A stretch of 64,000 nt of DNA from Prunus persica (GCF_000346465.2 NC_034009.1:33645251-33709250); one strand, 5' to 3'; shown: positions 16,701 through 30,100, numbered from the stretch's first letter. The notes: a model not told the origin generated them from the sequence alone. Numbers and translations: made by a program.

Positions 16701-18443
16701 GACAGCACCGAAAAACAAATGTCAACACGAAAAAGCAGAGGAGAGGTGAACAAGAAGTACGTGCACGGTGCGCTCATATTAAATGCTGCATGGATGATAT
16801 TATTCATCTTTAGTTTAGACTCTACAAGTTTGCTGTTGTTGTATTCATATTATGTATGAATCATGATCATGTATTTTGAAGTGGGTTTGTTTGAAATCTG
16901 AGCTTGACCATAATGCTTTTGCTATCTACTTTGATTCTTTTCCTCTTGGAGAGGAGAGAGTCAGAGAGTTGGGTTTTGGACAAGGAGAGCCATGTATGTT
17001 GGGAGGTGTGTAGGGTAGGCATGTTGGATTTTCAACTTGGTTCATATATATCACATTTCTGTGTTTCTCCTCTGGCAAATCGTGGGCTACCACATTTCCT
17101 TCCTTTTCCTATATCTTCATCTTCAACTTTTTAAGCGATTGAGCAGCAAACTGTTCTTCAACCAACCCTTAGATATTTCAACCCAACTTTGAAAGAGTCC
17201 TACACGAAACCAAAGGGACAACAAAAAAGAAATTCAAAGAAAGATGCAGTGGTACAAACAAGTGATATTATTAATCACTTGACTGACAAAATCTTTGTAA
17301 CTTTTTTTTTTTGCTGAAACTGTGGATGGTCTTTCATTAAATCGACAGTAATTGTTTCAAGGGAATTACTTAATGCAACTAACAGCTTTGTTGAAAGTTA
17401 CAACAACAATTAACCATTATTTCACAACATTTTGTGCACAAAACAGAAAGCTCCCTCAAACCATTCAATTTATAAATGTAAAAAGGACGTCGTGCAACAA
17501 GAACGATTCTTGTGATACAGCCTGACGAACGCAGAACATGATCGAGGCCAAAACTTTAGCCTTAATTGAAGCGGAACATTTCCCCAACATTTGCGACACC
17601 AAAAACCTCATGATGATTCATGAACTCTTCTTTTTAAATAATATTATTCTTATCACATTTGTATATCTCATTTTCATAACACCTTATGTGACAGATGAGG
17701 TGAACAGTCACATCAATTAAAAAATGTTAATAAATCAAAAGAAAAAACATAATCTTTTGGGCTTATACAAGAGAAAAAATTCGTGTATGATGGATTGTAC
17801 TCAAATTCCGGGAGATCGAAAATGTCTTAGTCGTATATAATGAGAGAGCAATAAACTTATGGGTAGTGACACCAAAAACATTTCATATGAGTCGGGAATG
17901 ACCACCATGTGACGGTAGAGCTACCTACCCTATATCTATTCGACCAACTACTTAGCCCATGTCATTATTCTTTCCAAACCCATAAACCCCGATGGGTTAT
18001 CACAAGAACCCATATCCATTAGACGTTTCAATCCAGTAGACCTAGATACAAAGACCAGATAAATTAAAAGCCCATGGCCGAAGCAAAATTCCGAAGAAGA
18101 GCTCTTCATATGAAAGCTGTGACATACATTATATTCAAATACTTTGAAGCAGTCCATAAACTATGTCATGGTTGAATTAACCAAAATACAGAAGGTGTGC
18201 AAGAGAGAGAAACAAATTAACAGATGGATATCATATACAGAGCCATTAGTTACAAAATTACCTGACCTTCACAAGTATTCCCCTCAGATTAAAGCTTCAA
18301 ACACCTAGGAATTCCCAACAAATGATTTTTCTATCACACGACACGAATGGAGGTCTCCATCTTTGGTGCTGCTTCTAATTATTACTTTTTAACGGTCTTT
18401 CCAACCACCAATATATATTATTCAGGCTCTCGAGCTGCAAAGT
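13743..18443. other. Gene-free spacer between SAUR and FPP
   Basis: 4.7 kb with no supported gene. It contains a TAAAT pentamer run at about 14994-15019 and AT-rich low-complexity DNA. The two flanking genes converge here, so it holds both 3' ends: the SAUR 3' UTR at the left and the FPP 3' UTR just below 18443. Short ORFs show no family resemblance. Confidence 0.45.
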
Positions 18444-21400
18444 CTAATAACCATTCTTTGCTTTGGAGGAAAAGAATCTGCTGAAGCCGCGTTGATGTTT
18501 CTCTGGTGTTGGGGTAGAAGAGGCAGATGAGGAAGTTGACTTGGTAGGCCTGTGTTTTGGATATTTGGAATTGACTGGTGATTTCAAGAGAGTGTTCGCC
18601 TCTGTATCGGAGGGGCTACATGGGGTGTTATACAGATTCACCGGTGACTCGCTGCCCACTCTGTTTACATTGGCAAAAGCAGTGCCTTCCATCTCGGCTT
18701 GATCTGAGTCTCGCACCGTGGTAGTGGGTACGTCCTCAGTGTACCCTTCACCCTTTTGACTCCTCTCACTGAATGGAGATCCCATGTGCTCTGTTTGCGG
18801 ATGCAAAGATTTCAACTGCTTGCCTAGAAGAAATATGGTTTCTTGACACTCGGCAAGCTTCTCTGCTGCATCAGCCAACTCCCTGTCCTGTAACGACAAA
18901 ATATCAAGTTCAAACTATTAGCATCTTGAAAATACAAAAGCATGCACAAGGGCTAACTGACAGAAAATAAAACAACTAGCTAACCCCAATTAGTTCTAGA
19001 ATTCTGTTGAACTGAGCTTTGAATAAAAATATATTCGGGATAAGAGATCCTAAGGACAAATTCTTGAGTGACTGATCAATACTTCTTTTGATATGATTGA
19101 AAATATCTGGTGTTTTTTTTTTCCTACGACATTTCAAGTTGTTAAAAAGCCACCCTCCAACTCCAATTTTAGAAGCACAAAGTGAACGTAGCCTCACCTG
19201 TTTGGTCTTGAATTCAGTCTCAGCTGCCAAGAGCTCATTCCTAAAGAAGATTAAGAGATGCAGAAGTTAGAGACAATCACAAAACCTGAGACCAAGTAAA
19301 TAGTTTAATTTTTTTCACTCAATTTCAACCAACAGTGTCATGCAAGTCCAAGGACTGAAGACACTAGTTTCTGGAACATATAAATAGCTACTTTTAAAAT
19401 GCGGATATAATGCAACTAAGTAAGTAGACTGGTGCTTCAGTTCTGAAAGTACATATATGGCAGATGCCACCTCATGGAACAAAGATTGCAACTAACCTTT
19501 TCAACTGCTCTTGAAGTTCCGTGCATCTGGCCAAAGCATCTTGATGATTTCTTTTTTCTTCTTGAAGCTCACTTTCCAGAGTCTCAGTTCTGACTTGCAG
19601 AAGCTTCAGTTCAGCTTCTAATTCCTCAGCCCGTGCCTCTAGTGACCTGTATGATTCTGCCATACATCTTAGCTGCGTTTCAGCTAAGCTATTTGAATTT
19701 TGAGCAGAAGCAAATTGTGATTTAGCTTCTGCGAGAAGCTGTTCAGTTTCCTGCAACTGAGACTTTGTCATCTCCAGAGTTTCATTACATCTTTCCAAAT
19801 CCATTGCAAGGTTATCTTTCTGTGATTTTATTTGTTCGAACTCCTCCAGTGAGATTTTGCATGGTGCCGCATTTGATTCATACCCAGAGACTAGATTTCC
19901 ATCATCAGGAACTTCAGGGTTAGAATGATTAGAAATGTGGACACAAACATTTTGATATCTTTCTGATGAATCCTTCTCAACTACCTTATTCTCCGGTAAT
20001 GCTACCTTGTCAATACAATCAGGACTATTAGTTTCTGTTTCAACACCCTTGTAGCCTAGAACATTAAATTTCAGCTCACCGACGTTTGCTAAAACATGAG
20101 AAAGGCCAAGAACAAAATCAGCCAAACTTAAGTTTCCATGAATAGCTTTATTAAATGCGCCAGAGAATTCTTCAATCTTATGGCTTAATTCATTGCCATC
20201 AGGAAACGTGTCATGCACTCCCATCACTTCTTTGCCCAAGAATAGCACAAAGTCATTAATCAAAGAAATGGCAGATGCCAGATCTTCGCTCATTAGTTCC
20301 ATGGTCCCCCTGGCTGGCTGGGACAAAGTGATTTCCTTTTCTGTAGTTAAGCGAGAATCCTCAGGATTTGCCTGCCTGTCACATATGGCATCTGAGCTGT
20401 GAACTTCCTCAGAAATGCAGTTTACAGTGTGCGGGTGCAGAGTATCTTGTGCTTCCTGGACGACATGTTTGATATCCTCAATAACTTTCCCAAAATCAGT
20501 GTCCTTAGATAAGAGCTCCAATAGCATAGAGATTTTTGATCGGAGCTTCACCAGGGGCAGCTGGTTTTCATCAGATTCAGGACTTAATCCGGACAGTTTC
20601 ACATTAGAAGATGCCTGATCACCTTCCAAAGGACTTAAATCCTGCTGCTGCTCCGATTGGATATCTTTTTCGGCAGTGACATCTCCTGAAGCATCATGAT
20701 TCTCTCTTTCTGATGTCTTATTGTTTGGACCAGATGAAATGGAGACGGCTCCATTAGAGTCATTTGGCAAACAAGCCAACTTCTCCATCTCCAGAAAGTC
20801 ATCCATAAGATTCAAATGGTTTTGATTTTCAGCTTTGTTTGACTTTTGATTGCTCTTCTCCTTCCTGATGTGAGAGAGATCAGACCCCAATGTTGTAGCC
20901 CAAGACTCAGCACAGCTTCTGTCATCATCATTTCCATCTTCGGACAAGGAGGTCAAGCTTGGCGGATTACTTGCATTCTGACTTGAGGAACCTTCAGTGG
21001 TGATTTGTACAACGGATTTTGGGGAACCTTTCTGTTGATTGTTGATTTGAAGTTGTGCTTCTAATGTTTGAAGCTTGCTGACTGTCTGAGCACACATACC
21101 CCTTGAAGTCTGCAATTCGCTGTTGCGCTTTGTCAAAGCTTCTTTCAGCATCTTTGTCTCTTCTTCCATTGCTAATAAACGTTCTGTGAGAAATTCATTC
21201 TCCTTGTGAAATTTCTGTACGTTGTCAAGAGAAAACTCAGTCACTGGGGACATGTGTGGACTAGAAGGCTTAACAGGAGACCTCCTTAGTCGAGTTTCTC
21301 CATAATCTCGGCCTAAACTCTCAACCTCTAACTTCATTTGGGCAAGTGCAGCAGGACCAGGTAACTTCTTCCGCACAAGACCACGTAATCTTTGGCACTC

Positions 21401-22827
21401 TGCTTCTAGCTTAGCTATTTTTTTTACACCCTCCATATGCTGCTTGTTGGCTGCTTCTGCAGACCTCATACTCATGTCCTTTTCCTCATTACGAATTTCT
21501 AGTTCCTTGGAAGCTAAATGGAGTTCATATTTCAGAGAATTTATTTCCCTTTCACAAGACTCAATGTTGCTCTTGAAAAGCTCAATTTCAGCCTCAGCTT
21601 GTGACTTCTCTTCATTTATCTTGAATAGCATATTTGAACGCTCTTGTAAAGACCTGGAAATAGCAGCGTTTTCAGCAGCCGACCTTAGGAGTTCTTGGTC
21701 CAAATTAGATATCTTTGCTTCAAGCTCAAGCTTGATTTTTTCGCATTGCTTGGTTTTGCTGAAAACAACTTCTTGTAATTTCTGTTCATGATCTTCCTTC
21801 AGATTTCGTATCTGCCGCATGCACTCTTTAAGAGCACCATCCAAATGTGAGGCCCGATCTTCAGCAGTGAGCTTTAAAAGAGTCACAGATTCTAGATGAG
21901 TTTTTAACGCGAGAGCTTCTGCTTCAGCCTTTTCCCAACCTGCAGGAAGTAGGTGCTTAAATATACCAACTTCTCTCAAGTCAAGAAATCCTTTACCAGA
22001 ATTTGATCAAGAACTCAATTTTTCTGTAGTCGGGTTATATCAATATCATACCTGAGACAGCTTCTTCGGCAACTTTAGTATGCTGTTTAACCAGGCTCTC
22101 CTTGTTAGTCATCTCTGTATTGGCTGCGGAGAGCTTTTCATTCAAATCTGTAATTTCATCCTCCAATGACTGAACTTGGTCCTCATATGTCTTCACTTGA
22201 TCCTCATAAGTCTTCACTTGATCTTCCAAACCAGTCAGATGTGAATATTGCTCGACAGAAATTTGAACATAGTTTGGTTTCTTGTATTTATCCTGATTGT
22301 AATAAGCAAACCAGAAAAGAGAATAATTAACATGTTGCACCAAAATTCGAAAGAAACTAAGAAGATAAGCTGGTGAGCACAGTATTTATCGAAATAAAAG
22401 AAATAACAAACTCAACAGCAGCATGTTTGTGTCCCAGGCTGTGTATACATACATACATGCATCAGGCAGGGCTGTAGCAAGTGACAAATGTGGGTTGTCT
22501 CCCACAACATTTAATGAATAAATATTGCCCCAATTAACTAGTATACAACAGACCTAAATAATTCCATCAAACTGAGGCAGAAGTTGTGGCGTAACAAAAA
22601 CCCATGAGAAGTGCCCACTTTCAGGGTCAATGTTGCAAATATGCAAAATGTTCGAAAGGCAAAGGTATTCCTGAATCCTGATCAATAGAAAGGGAAGCAG
22701 AAAAAGATATCATGACAGAACTTACTTGCTCTGCCTCGGTTGCAAAAGAGTCCGCTGCAGCTGCGGCTTTCTCAGCTGCAGCCTTGTCAGAAGATTTTTT
22801 CTTCCACGGCCAACTGCGTCGGTCCAT
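18444..22827 (-). CDS. FPP4: Filament-like plant protein (FPP4/FPP6 type), long coiled coil
   Basis: Plant-specific coiled-coil protein of the FPP family, some members of which associate with cortical microtubules and patterned cell walls. Exons on the minus strand: 22827-22726, 22292-22052, 21939-19497, 19240-19198 and 18887-18444. They total 3273 bases, or 1090 residues, with the frame kept at every join. The N-terminus has the family signature MDRRSWPWKKKSSDK. Residues about 45-330 and 740-970 are heptad-rich coiled coils. Conserved blocks include KPNYVQISVEQY, SHLDGALKECMRQIRNLK and LEAECQRLRGLVRKKLPGPAALAQMK. The middle (about 340-740) is Ser/Asn-rich and looser. The C-terminus ends in GFSRFFSSKAKNGY, typical of FPP4/FPP6. 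The start is set by the MDRR signature; an acceptor AG just before 22842 indicates an intron in the 5' UTR. Function in this plant is inferred from the family. Confidence 0.94.
22180..22221 (-). repeat. 21-bp tandem duplication inside FPP exon 2
   Basis: Two 21-base units at 22180-22200 and 22201-22221 differ at one base and encode the heptad DQVKTYE twice (residues about 58-71), followed by the related DQVQSLE. The size is exactly one coiled-coil heptad, so the frame and register are kept. Confidence 0.85.
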
Positions 22828-22842
22828 ATTAGACTGTGAGGT

Positions 22843-24070
22843 CTGCAAAAATTACGAGTTAAACTGACAATTGTTAGTTGAGAGAAAAAGGAAAAACAAA
22901 AGAAGTGATTAACAAAAATGACTGATTAGGAAAAACAAGGAAACTTCATTACTTGTAACGATATAATGAGCCGAAATGTTTGATAATAGGAATCTACATT
23001 TCTACTGTTATAATCTTTTAATGAATGATATTCATGATGATCTGTTTGTAAAACAAAAAATTAATGTCAACTAAATCAAACAATGGTAAGAGAACCTGCA
23101 AGAGCATTGGGAGGACAGAAATGCAGATACATATCATAAAAAAGGACATACCAACTAATGCAGAAGAGAATATGCCGAGATCTCGACACGGAGCTATTTT
23201 GAGCTGGAGATCCTACAGATTTGAAGAACAACCGTACCTTAAAAATTGAAGGTATATAAATTAAATATAAAAAACTATAATGATGAAGAAACTGATATAT
23301 TCGATCCAGTTTGAAGAAAGACAATATATGTCCAACTGTAGACTGTTAATGTGAAAGACGAGTGATATTTGTAATTTAACCCAAAATTAATATGATGAGC
23401 AACAGTAAAAGACTGACACTGAAAAAGCTCAAAATCTGATTCAAAACGGAAATAAATGGCCATAGTTGAGAAACCGAGCTCGAACAAAATTATTCAACAC
23501 AAAAAGATGAACAGGAAATCGGTCGAAACCAGCATAGAAGCCTCACCGACAAAAATAGAAGAAAAAAAAAACTACATGTCCAATTTGATAGAGTAAAAAC
23601 TCGCATAAAACCAGAGCATGTTTTCAGAAAACATAAGAAGGAGGAATCAGAAACACAAAACCGTATTTGTTATTTCTTATTTTTATATATAAATTTATTT
23701 TTCGCTCTTTCCTGAGAACCTTCTGGTAGATGCCAGTGATGAACAGACAAAGAAAGAAGTCGATGGTGACGAAATGGCTAGGGAATCGGCTTACCGGAAC
23801 AAATGCAGCTTCGGAAACACTCCGATATAGAGAGAGTATGAGACTCCGAGATGGAGACCACAGAGTTTTCCGATATTCCGAAATGGAGATCCGAAATTCG
23901 GATTTACTTATTCGGTAAGTCTCGGTTTTGGAGAGAGAAAGAGAAAGAGTGCGACGGAGGTGGAGGTGGAGGTTTCGGAACAGAAGAGCAGAGAGAGAGA
24001 GATGAAGGAGAAGACGAAGAAGAAAATGGTGGTGTGGTGGTGGTGGGTGTGACCGTGCGAGAAGAGTGAA
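22843..24070 (-). promoter_or_regulatory. FPP 5' UTR, probable leader intron and promoter
   Basis: No protein gene. A clear 3' splice acceptor (TTTTTGCAG) ends just before 22842, so a leader intron fills most of 22843 to about 23900. The interval 23890-24070 reads on the minus strand as a pyrimidine-rich leader with CCACC and TCTCTC runs, common in plant 5' UTRs. The position of the first exon is inferred. Confidence 0.5.
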
Positions 24071-24440
24071 ATATTCGGACTTAGGTGTCACTTAAAAGGC
24101 AAGACGTTAGAAAAAAGCTCCAAAAACCATCACCTTCAATTTAGTAATAAATTTTTGAAAAAGAAAAAGAAATAAAAGGAGAAGAAAACAACAAAAACAA
24201 ATTAATTAAAGCATCGGGGAATGGTTCTTTTCTTTTCCTTCTTCTTAACTTAATTAAGAATCTGGCAGCCAAGTTGGTTGACCATATGACGAATCTACCC
24301 CTGAGAGCAAAGAGAATGGCCGGGGAGTCCCACCTCCTCTACGCTTGTGCGGGAAGCAAGAGGTGAGCTGTAACGCGATATTTAGAAACTTCTGTTAGGC
24401 TGTTGGCGTATTTTCATTTTTTCTTCTTTTCTTCTTTTCT

Positions 24441-24492
24441 GTTTTGTTTTTTTGTTTTTTTGTTTTTTTGTTTTTTTGTTTTTTTGTTTTTT
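24441..24492 (+). repeat. (GTTTTTTT)n low-complexity tandem repeat
   Basis: About six units of a G followed by six or seven Ts in tandem, about 400 bases upstream of the FPP leader. A slippage-prone simple repeat. Confidence 0.85.
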
Positions 24493-24544
24493 GATAAAAG
24501 GCTGTTTGGCGTATGTTATGTTTACATTGTGTTGTTAACTTTAC

Positions 24545-24567
24545 GGGGTTTGGGGTTTGGGGTTTGG
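24545..24567 (+). other. G-quadruplex candidate (GGGGTTT repeats)
   Basis: Three GGGG runs and a final GG are separated by TTT. The arrangement can in principle fold into a G-quadruplex and resembles a telomere-like unit. It lies about 500 bases upstream of the FPP leader. The sequence is seen; folding is inferred. Confidence 0.5.
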
Positions 24568-25805
24568 ACCACCGCTCCTATAATGGTCAGTGATTCCAGC
24601 TCACCACTATAATGTCTTGTGTTGAATGCAGTGCGGCTACTAGGCACTACGTGGACCGTCACAGCATGGTTAGGTTTTATTTTTTTTTTTAATTTTTTAA
24701 ATTTTTATAAATATAAGATTGGAACATCAGGGTCGTCAATTGGACCCACCTTATTATTTGTTTTTGGGTTTTTCTCTTTTAATTAGAGTATAATTTAATT
24801 TAGGATATTATTTTCTATCCCCATAATTTAGGCCAAGCTCAACAAATATTTTTGTTGTGGATCTTTATTTTGACTTTTACCCCTTAATCTGTTTGATAGG
24901 TTTTTAGGCCCTAATTAAAGGAACAAAATCTCCCTGCATTAAAGTTAAAATTCATTTTTAAGATTTGCTTAATCTTTGACCACCTAATGTGCACCTCAAA
25001 TTGATCCAAACTCGTTTAATGTAAAAATTTAAATTTAAAAACTTAAGGCCAACACCGATTATAGAATACTATTTTCCACTCATATTATAACTAGCGTACA
25101 AAATGTATAGTATGACTATATTATTGTAGTATTTTATAATTTATTGGGTGATTGCATTGTACAAATTAAACACAAAAGCAGGCCAGATGCTGTTAATTTT
25201 CTGTTTATGGATGATTTCAGTGATTCATAGCCCAATCAATCATTAAACAAAGGACCTCGTAGAAAATAGTCTACGACATGATTAATACAATACTTTGAAC
25301 CAAAGCAAACAAAAGTAAGTTTTGGAGTGGTGTTATATTTTGGGCAAATGAATTTTGACGTTAGATTGCAGAGTGTAAGGCGCTCCTGTCGTTTTCCACA
25401 GGCGTCGGGTCTCTTTTTTTACTACAAATGTTGAGACTGAGTGAGACGAGTGCTGTGGTGCGTTTCTTTCATCACCACGCAAATACACACACAGGCTGAC
25501 TTCAATATCTCGCATAGCACAATCATCACAAGAAAAGGAAATGCGATTCTTCTTTTTTTCTTGTATTTTTAACCGTAAATGACGGAGGAATTTTATTTAT
25601 TTATTTATTGTACAAAACCCGATACGAGGAAAACTGAAATGAATGGCTTTTATTTTATGCCGACAATGAAGAACACCTTTTCATGGAAGATAAGCATTGA
25701 TTATGGATTAATTTGTGAACTTGTGAGGGATAACAACAATCAAAACATCGATAGAGTGTTAAACAAATGAGTTAACTTAGTGTTTGTAACGAAGACCAAT
25801 TGTAA

Positions 25806-25920
25806 TTTTGGACAGATGCAGAATTTTGTTATCTTCATCCAATAACACAATGACATGTGGAAAAGTTATTTTATGTATCACTATGTTATTGGTCGGGATA
25901 GCAAAAAGTAATATTTCAGC
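25806..25920. repeat. Dispersed repeat copy A
   Basis: Shares an extended similar stretch with 42245-42345, including AAAAGTTATTTTATGT followed by TCA and then a block with AAAAAGTA and TATT. The two copies are 16 kb apart in the same orientation. It is probably part of an old miniature transposon; I cannot fix its ends. Confidence 0.5.
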
Positions 25921-25974
25921 ATTCACAATGGGCTCCCTAAACCACTTCCTTAGACAAATGTTATGCAAGAATTG

Positions 25975-26240
25975 TAAAAATGCAACTCCAACCATGTTCC
26001 ATATCCACCTCATAAAATAGAGAGTTCTCTAGAAGCTCCTAAATCTGATGAGAGAGAAATAACTCTTAATAGCTCCATATAATTTAATTCTGCTTTATTT
26101 AATGAGTATTTCAAACTTTTATTTAATTTTAACTATTTTTTATTTTATTTTTTTAAATAGAGATGGACCAATCAAAAAAGAGTTATAGCATTTATGACTC
26201 TCCAAATTATAGAGTATGGTTGGAGATGAAATTTTTTAGA
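25975..26240. mobile_element. MITE-like inverted-repeat element (candidate)
   Basis: The left side carries ACTCCAACCATGTTC and the right side GAGTATGGTTGGAGAT, roughly inverted copies about 240 bases apart around an AT-rich centre without an ORF. The CTCCAACCAT-type terminus recurs in miniature inverted-repeat elements of dicots. Exact ends and target-site duplication are not resolved, so the superfamily is open. Confidence 0.45.
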
Positions 26241-27027
26241 GAGCTTCTAAAATAGTGTTCTTATCTTTTTAGCTAAATTTTAGCTAAGAAATAGAGAACA
26301 TTATTGTGAGTACTCTTACATGAGAGTTTCTCTCTAATTAAGCAGCCATCACAGAATCCAATGACGCATTTACCCCTAATCAAAACGAAAATGACGCATT
26401 CACCCACCCAAACCTAATACACACCTGAAAAATGACAAATAAATTATTTAACTTTTACATTAATGATTTAGCGCGGGGATTTTAGAGAGTGGGGGAAGTG
26501 GCAGTGGCACAGTCAGGCTATAACTATAACCAAAAAAGGGTATCCACGCCATGGCACTGTTACACAACGTCGACTATGAACGTGAAACATCAACAGTGAC
26601 AATTACAGTGTGTTGATGAGATGGTATTTTTAAATATATGGTTCGTCCGTACCGCAAAACCCACCAGCGCCCAACTTCCTAAAAAGTCAACCTGTTTTAG
26701 TTAATATGGGTCAATCACACAGTCCAATTCAAACTACAAACACCAACTATTTTTAGAGGAAAGTAAAAACAAAATTTTAGATGCAGCTTGTTACTTTTCC
26801 ATGGTTTCAACTTTACCAAAGGGAAGCGAAGCGAAGCATGCTAAACAAAATTGTTCTCTAACTCTTAGCCAACCCCACATTCTTGTATAAACCTTTAATA
26901 AGTTTACCTACTATTGGTTTTTTTTCAATTAAAATTCACCCTTCAACAAATTGTTTTGTATAAACTTTTATAGTAGCAGGCATAAACTGTTATAGAATCT
27001 TTTGCAATAATAAACTGAAAATGATTT
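26241..27027. other. Gene-free spacer
   Basis: AT-rich sequence with no recognisable gene, RNA or transposon boundary. Confidence 0.4.
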
Positions 27028-27035
27028 CTCCTAGT

Positions 27036-27617
27036 CAACGGCGGTCCTACGTTTTCGAGGCCCTAGGTGAACTTCCTAAATAGGACCTTCTACTCTATAT
27101 GTATATTTATATGATTTTTTTTTCTTTAGTAAGTTAAAAAAAGAAATAATTAATATGTAATTTACACAATAACTTTAAAAAATGCATCAAAACATCATTA
27201 AATATCACTCGTATTGCATTTTCCATTCAAAAGTTTCAATTAATTTTACATAATCAAGTTTTTCTACCATATCTTTTTCAATTTCCTAATTGATTCAACT
27301 AGGTTAATTCATTTCAGCTATAAGTTTTAAAAAATAATTGGGTTTTTATTGAGTTTCCTCTTTTTAATTTTGAAAGTAATTGGGCAAGTTTTTTATTTTT
27401 ACAATTAGTGGGCCTTTATTGAATTTCCTCTTTTAGTTTTGAATTGAATGATTAGGTAAATTTTTTTATATTTACAATAATTGATTTGGAACTAACATAA
27501 TATTTATATATTATAGTTTTTTTAAATAATATTGATATGTATATATGGTATTATATAAATTGGGGTAGGAGGGCCCTAGGCGACCGCCTTATGTGCTTGT
27601 GCCTAGGGCCTCCCATG
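27036..27617. mobile_element. Non-autonomous hAT-like element (582 bp)
   Basis: Ends are imperfect inverted copies: CAACGGCGGTCCTACG at the left and TAGGGCCTCCCATG at the right, each followed inward by GGCCCTAGG(C/T)GA-type motifs. Flanks carry an 8-base duplication with one mismatch, CTCCTAGT at 27028-27035 and CTCTTAGT at 27618-27625, as for hAT insertion. The interior is AT-rich with no transposase. The decayed ends suggest an old insertion. Confidence 0.65.
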
Positions 27618-27625
27618 CTCTTAGT

Positions 27626-30092
27626 CTTTCTTTTCTTCCCTCTCTCTCTCAAATAAAAAGGCATACTCGTACTCTACAACATACGTATCATATGACCAGT
27701 GATATTGTATACTAATGAATAATTTTGTAGCCAAATCACACCGTTTAATGACTTGTTAATTTAATTACAATTTGCAAGTGAAATTTATCCAAACTCAACC
27801 GCCCAAACTCGCTGCTTACTTAATATGGACCCCAAAATTGAGCGAGTGGGTCTACAAGCACACCGAAGCGCGTAGAGATAAGGCCCATAAAGAGGCCGAG
27901 AGCGTCTCTACAGTGCATGGTGGAGCAGCAGCATCCAATGAAAACGAGGCGGAAAAAGACACGTGGTCCCCACGCACCACACGTTTCAGCCTTCCATTGT
28001 CGTAGACAAGCTTTAGGCTTTTTATCAGGTAAGGACCACTGACTCTCTCTCTCTCTCTCTCTCCCACCTCAGATAGGCTAGGACACGTGTTGATAGAGAG
28101 CGACCGCGTTTCATATAACCCGACTACTTAGGCCTTAATTGCCGAAATTGACAGCGTCGGCAGCCCTTAATTAAATTATTAATTTTAGCTTCCAATGACG
28201 ACAGTCAATATTCTGTAATACACAAAACTTACCAAACCCAAGTCCAAGCTTCCTACAATACAAAAACAAAACATCCCAACAAGATTATTAAAACGACAAA
28301 CCCAAAATTAAAACCAAGATTATCCTCTCCGTTCTCTTGTGGACTCCACGAATACCTACCTACCAACTACTTCTTCACATGTTTTTGTTTTTTCCTTTTT
28401 TATAAAATTTCTGCAGTTGTTTTCTTTCTGTAGCAACTCAGCAAGTAAAAACCCAAGTATATATAATATATCTGTAAGAAAATTTAGGAGGGTTGTTTTC
28501 TGTTTGCCTCTTTGGCTAATTTTCAACGGTCAAAGTACAGACACAGAGTAGAGTAACAGCTTCTGTTCCTTTCCCTTAAATCATCACACAGGACAGGGTT
28601 TAATCCGATATCATTTTTTCTTGTAGTTGGAGAAAATACAATTAACTAAAGATCACGAATCATGAACAGCCATCACAATGTACTCAATGTATATACTGTT
28701 TCTGTTTTTTTTTTTTTTTCCTTTTTAAATATGGATAACTAAAATAACTGTATAAGAATCTAAGGTGGTTATGGATACATTTGAACCAGTCAAGTTTGTG
28801 ATTAGAGGATGGAGAATCTAAAGTAGTATTCTTTTCTTTTTATGGGAAAAATACGTATTGAAGAATATGAGTTTTTTTTTTTTAATTTTGGTTGGTAGTC
28901 CACTGGATATGGTTTCAAAATTGTTCCTACTTATAGTTTTCTAAATAAGGAAAAAGAAAAGGAGATAAAACTTTCCAGTACCTTTTTTCTGTTTTTTTCA
29001 CATGCGTTCGTTGTTTTCCTACATCATCATTATGTTATAGGTAAAATGCTCAAAACATAGTTTGATATTGAAATGTTCAAAACTATTTCCTTATTATCTC
29101 GATTTCAATGTTGTTATTCCAAACACTATATAATGGGAATATGTTAGGACTCAAGATCCAACATTCGAAAAATAGTAATTTTATTGAAAATTTATCACTT
29201 TAACAATACCTATCAACCAAACATTGAGAAATTATAGAATACCTACGATAGTATTGTGAGAATGTGAAAGTAAAAAATCTCATATTGAAAAGTTTTAAAA
29301 CCTTATAAGGATTTATAAGGAGTTGAGCTACTCCCTCCATTGCTAATTGACTTTAGAATGAAACCTCAACTCCCTTCAAATATGAGTACGTGACATATGA
29401 AGGTGGGAGTTGTTTGTTTATGTGTGCATTTAGTTGTATAATAATATTATATATGGTAACGAAACCGAACTACCCTAGTGTATATATATTGGAAATTGGA
29501 AGGTTTTGACTTTTGAGTATTTGAAGTTAGATATATTTTATTGTGCAGTTTATATTCCTTTTAAGTGATATTTGATATAGATGAGATGCAGATTACTGAA
29601 AACACCAATGAGGCATTAGATTAGATTTTATAAAATGCATGCATTGGAAATTAAGAAGTCTCTCTAATTAAGAAGTCCATTTGGTCGACCAATCCAAATT
29701 AAAGGAACATATCCACGGTTAATTAATCAACGACACCAACAATTAATAAGAGTCATTAGCGGGATGATATACAATACAAAGACTTACAAGACAACCAGAG
29801 TTTTGCTAATACCAGACCAGAACAATCCATTCCAAGTCATGTCATGCCTGCGCATTTGTCAACAGCCTGACCCTTCCTTCGTTTGTCCCCAAGCCACTGA
29901 CAATTTTATTCAGGTTTATGTTAATTAAAATATGATTATGTACACAAATAGAATATTTGGGCAATTGACTTTTGCCGAAGTACTTGATTGATGCACTCCA
30001 AATCTACATCTATAAATGGGAAAAAATGGGTGTGTTTGGTGTAAATAATTTATAACAGCAGTGGTTTAGCTGTCATTTTGACACAAAACTCG
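27626..30092. other. Gene-free spacer
   Basis: 2.5 kb with no supported gene. It has a CT microsatellite at 28043-28063 and ACGTG-core elements near 27960 and 28084. The rest is AT-rich with polyT patches. Confidence 0.45.
28043..28063. repeat. (CT)n microsatellite
   Basis: About ten CT units in intergenic DNA. Confidence 0.85.
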
Positions 30093-30100
30093 ACTAAGAT

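Larger units (their letters stand above)
24071..25780. other. FPP upstream spacer
   Basis: AT-rich DNA without a supported gene. It holds a (GTTTTTTT)n run at 24441-24492, a G-rich run at 24545-24567 and a polyT patch near 24680. Nothing else stands out. Confidence 0.45.

Noticed and set aside
20193..21791. Plus-strand ORFs across the FPP gene
   Set aside because: Antisense shadows of the long FPP coiled-coil exon.
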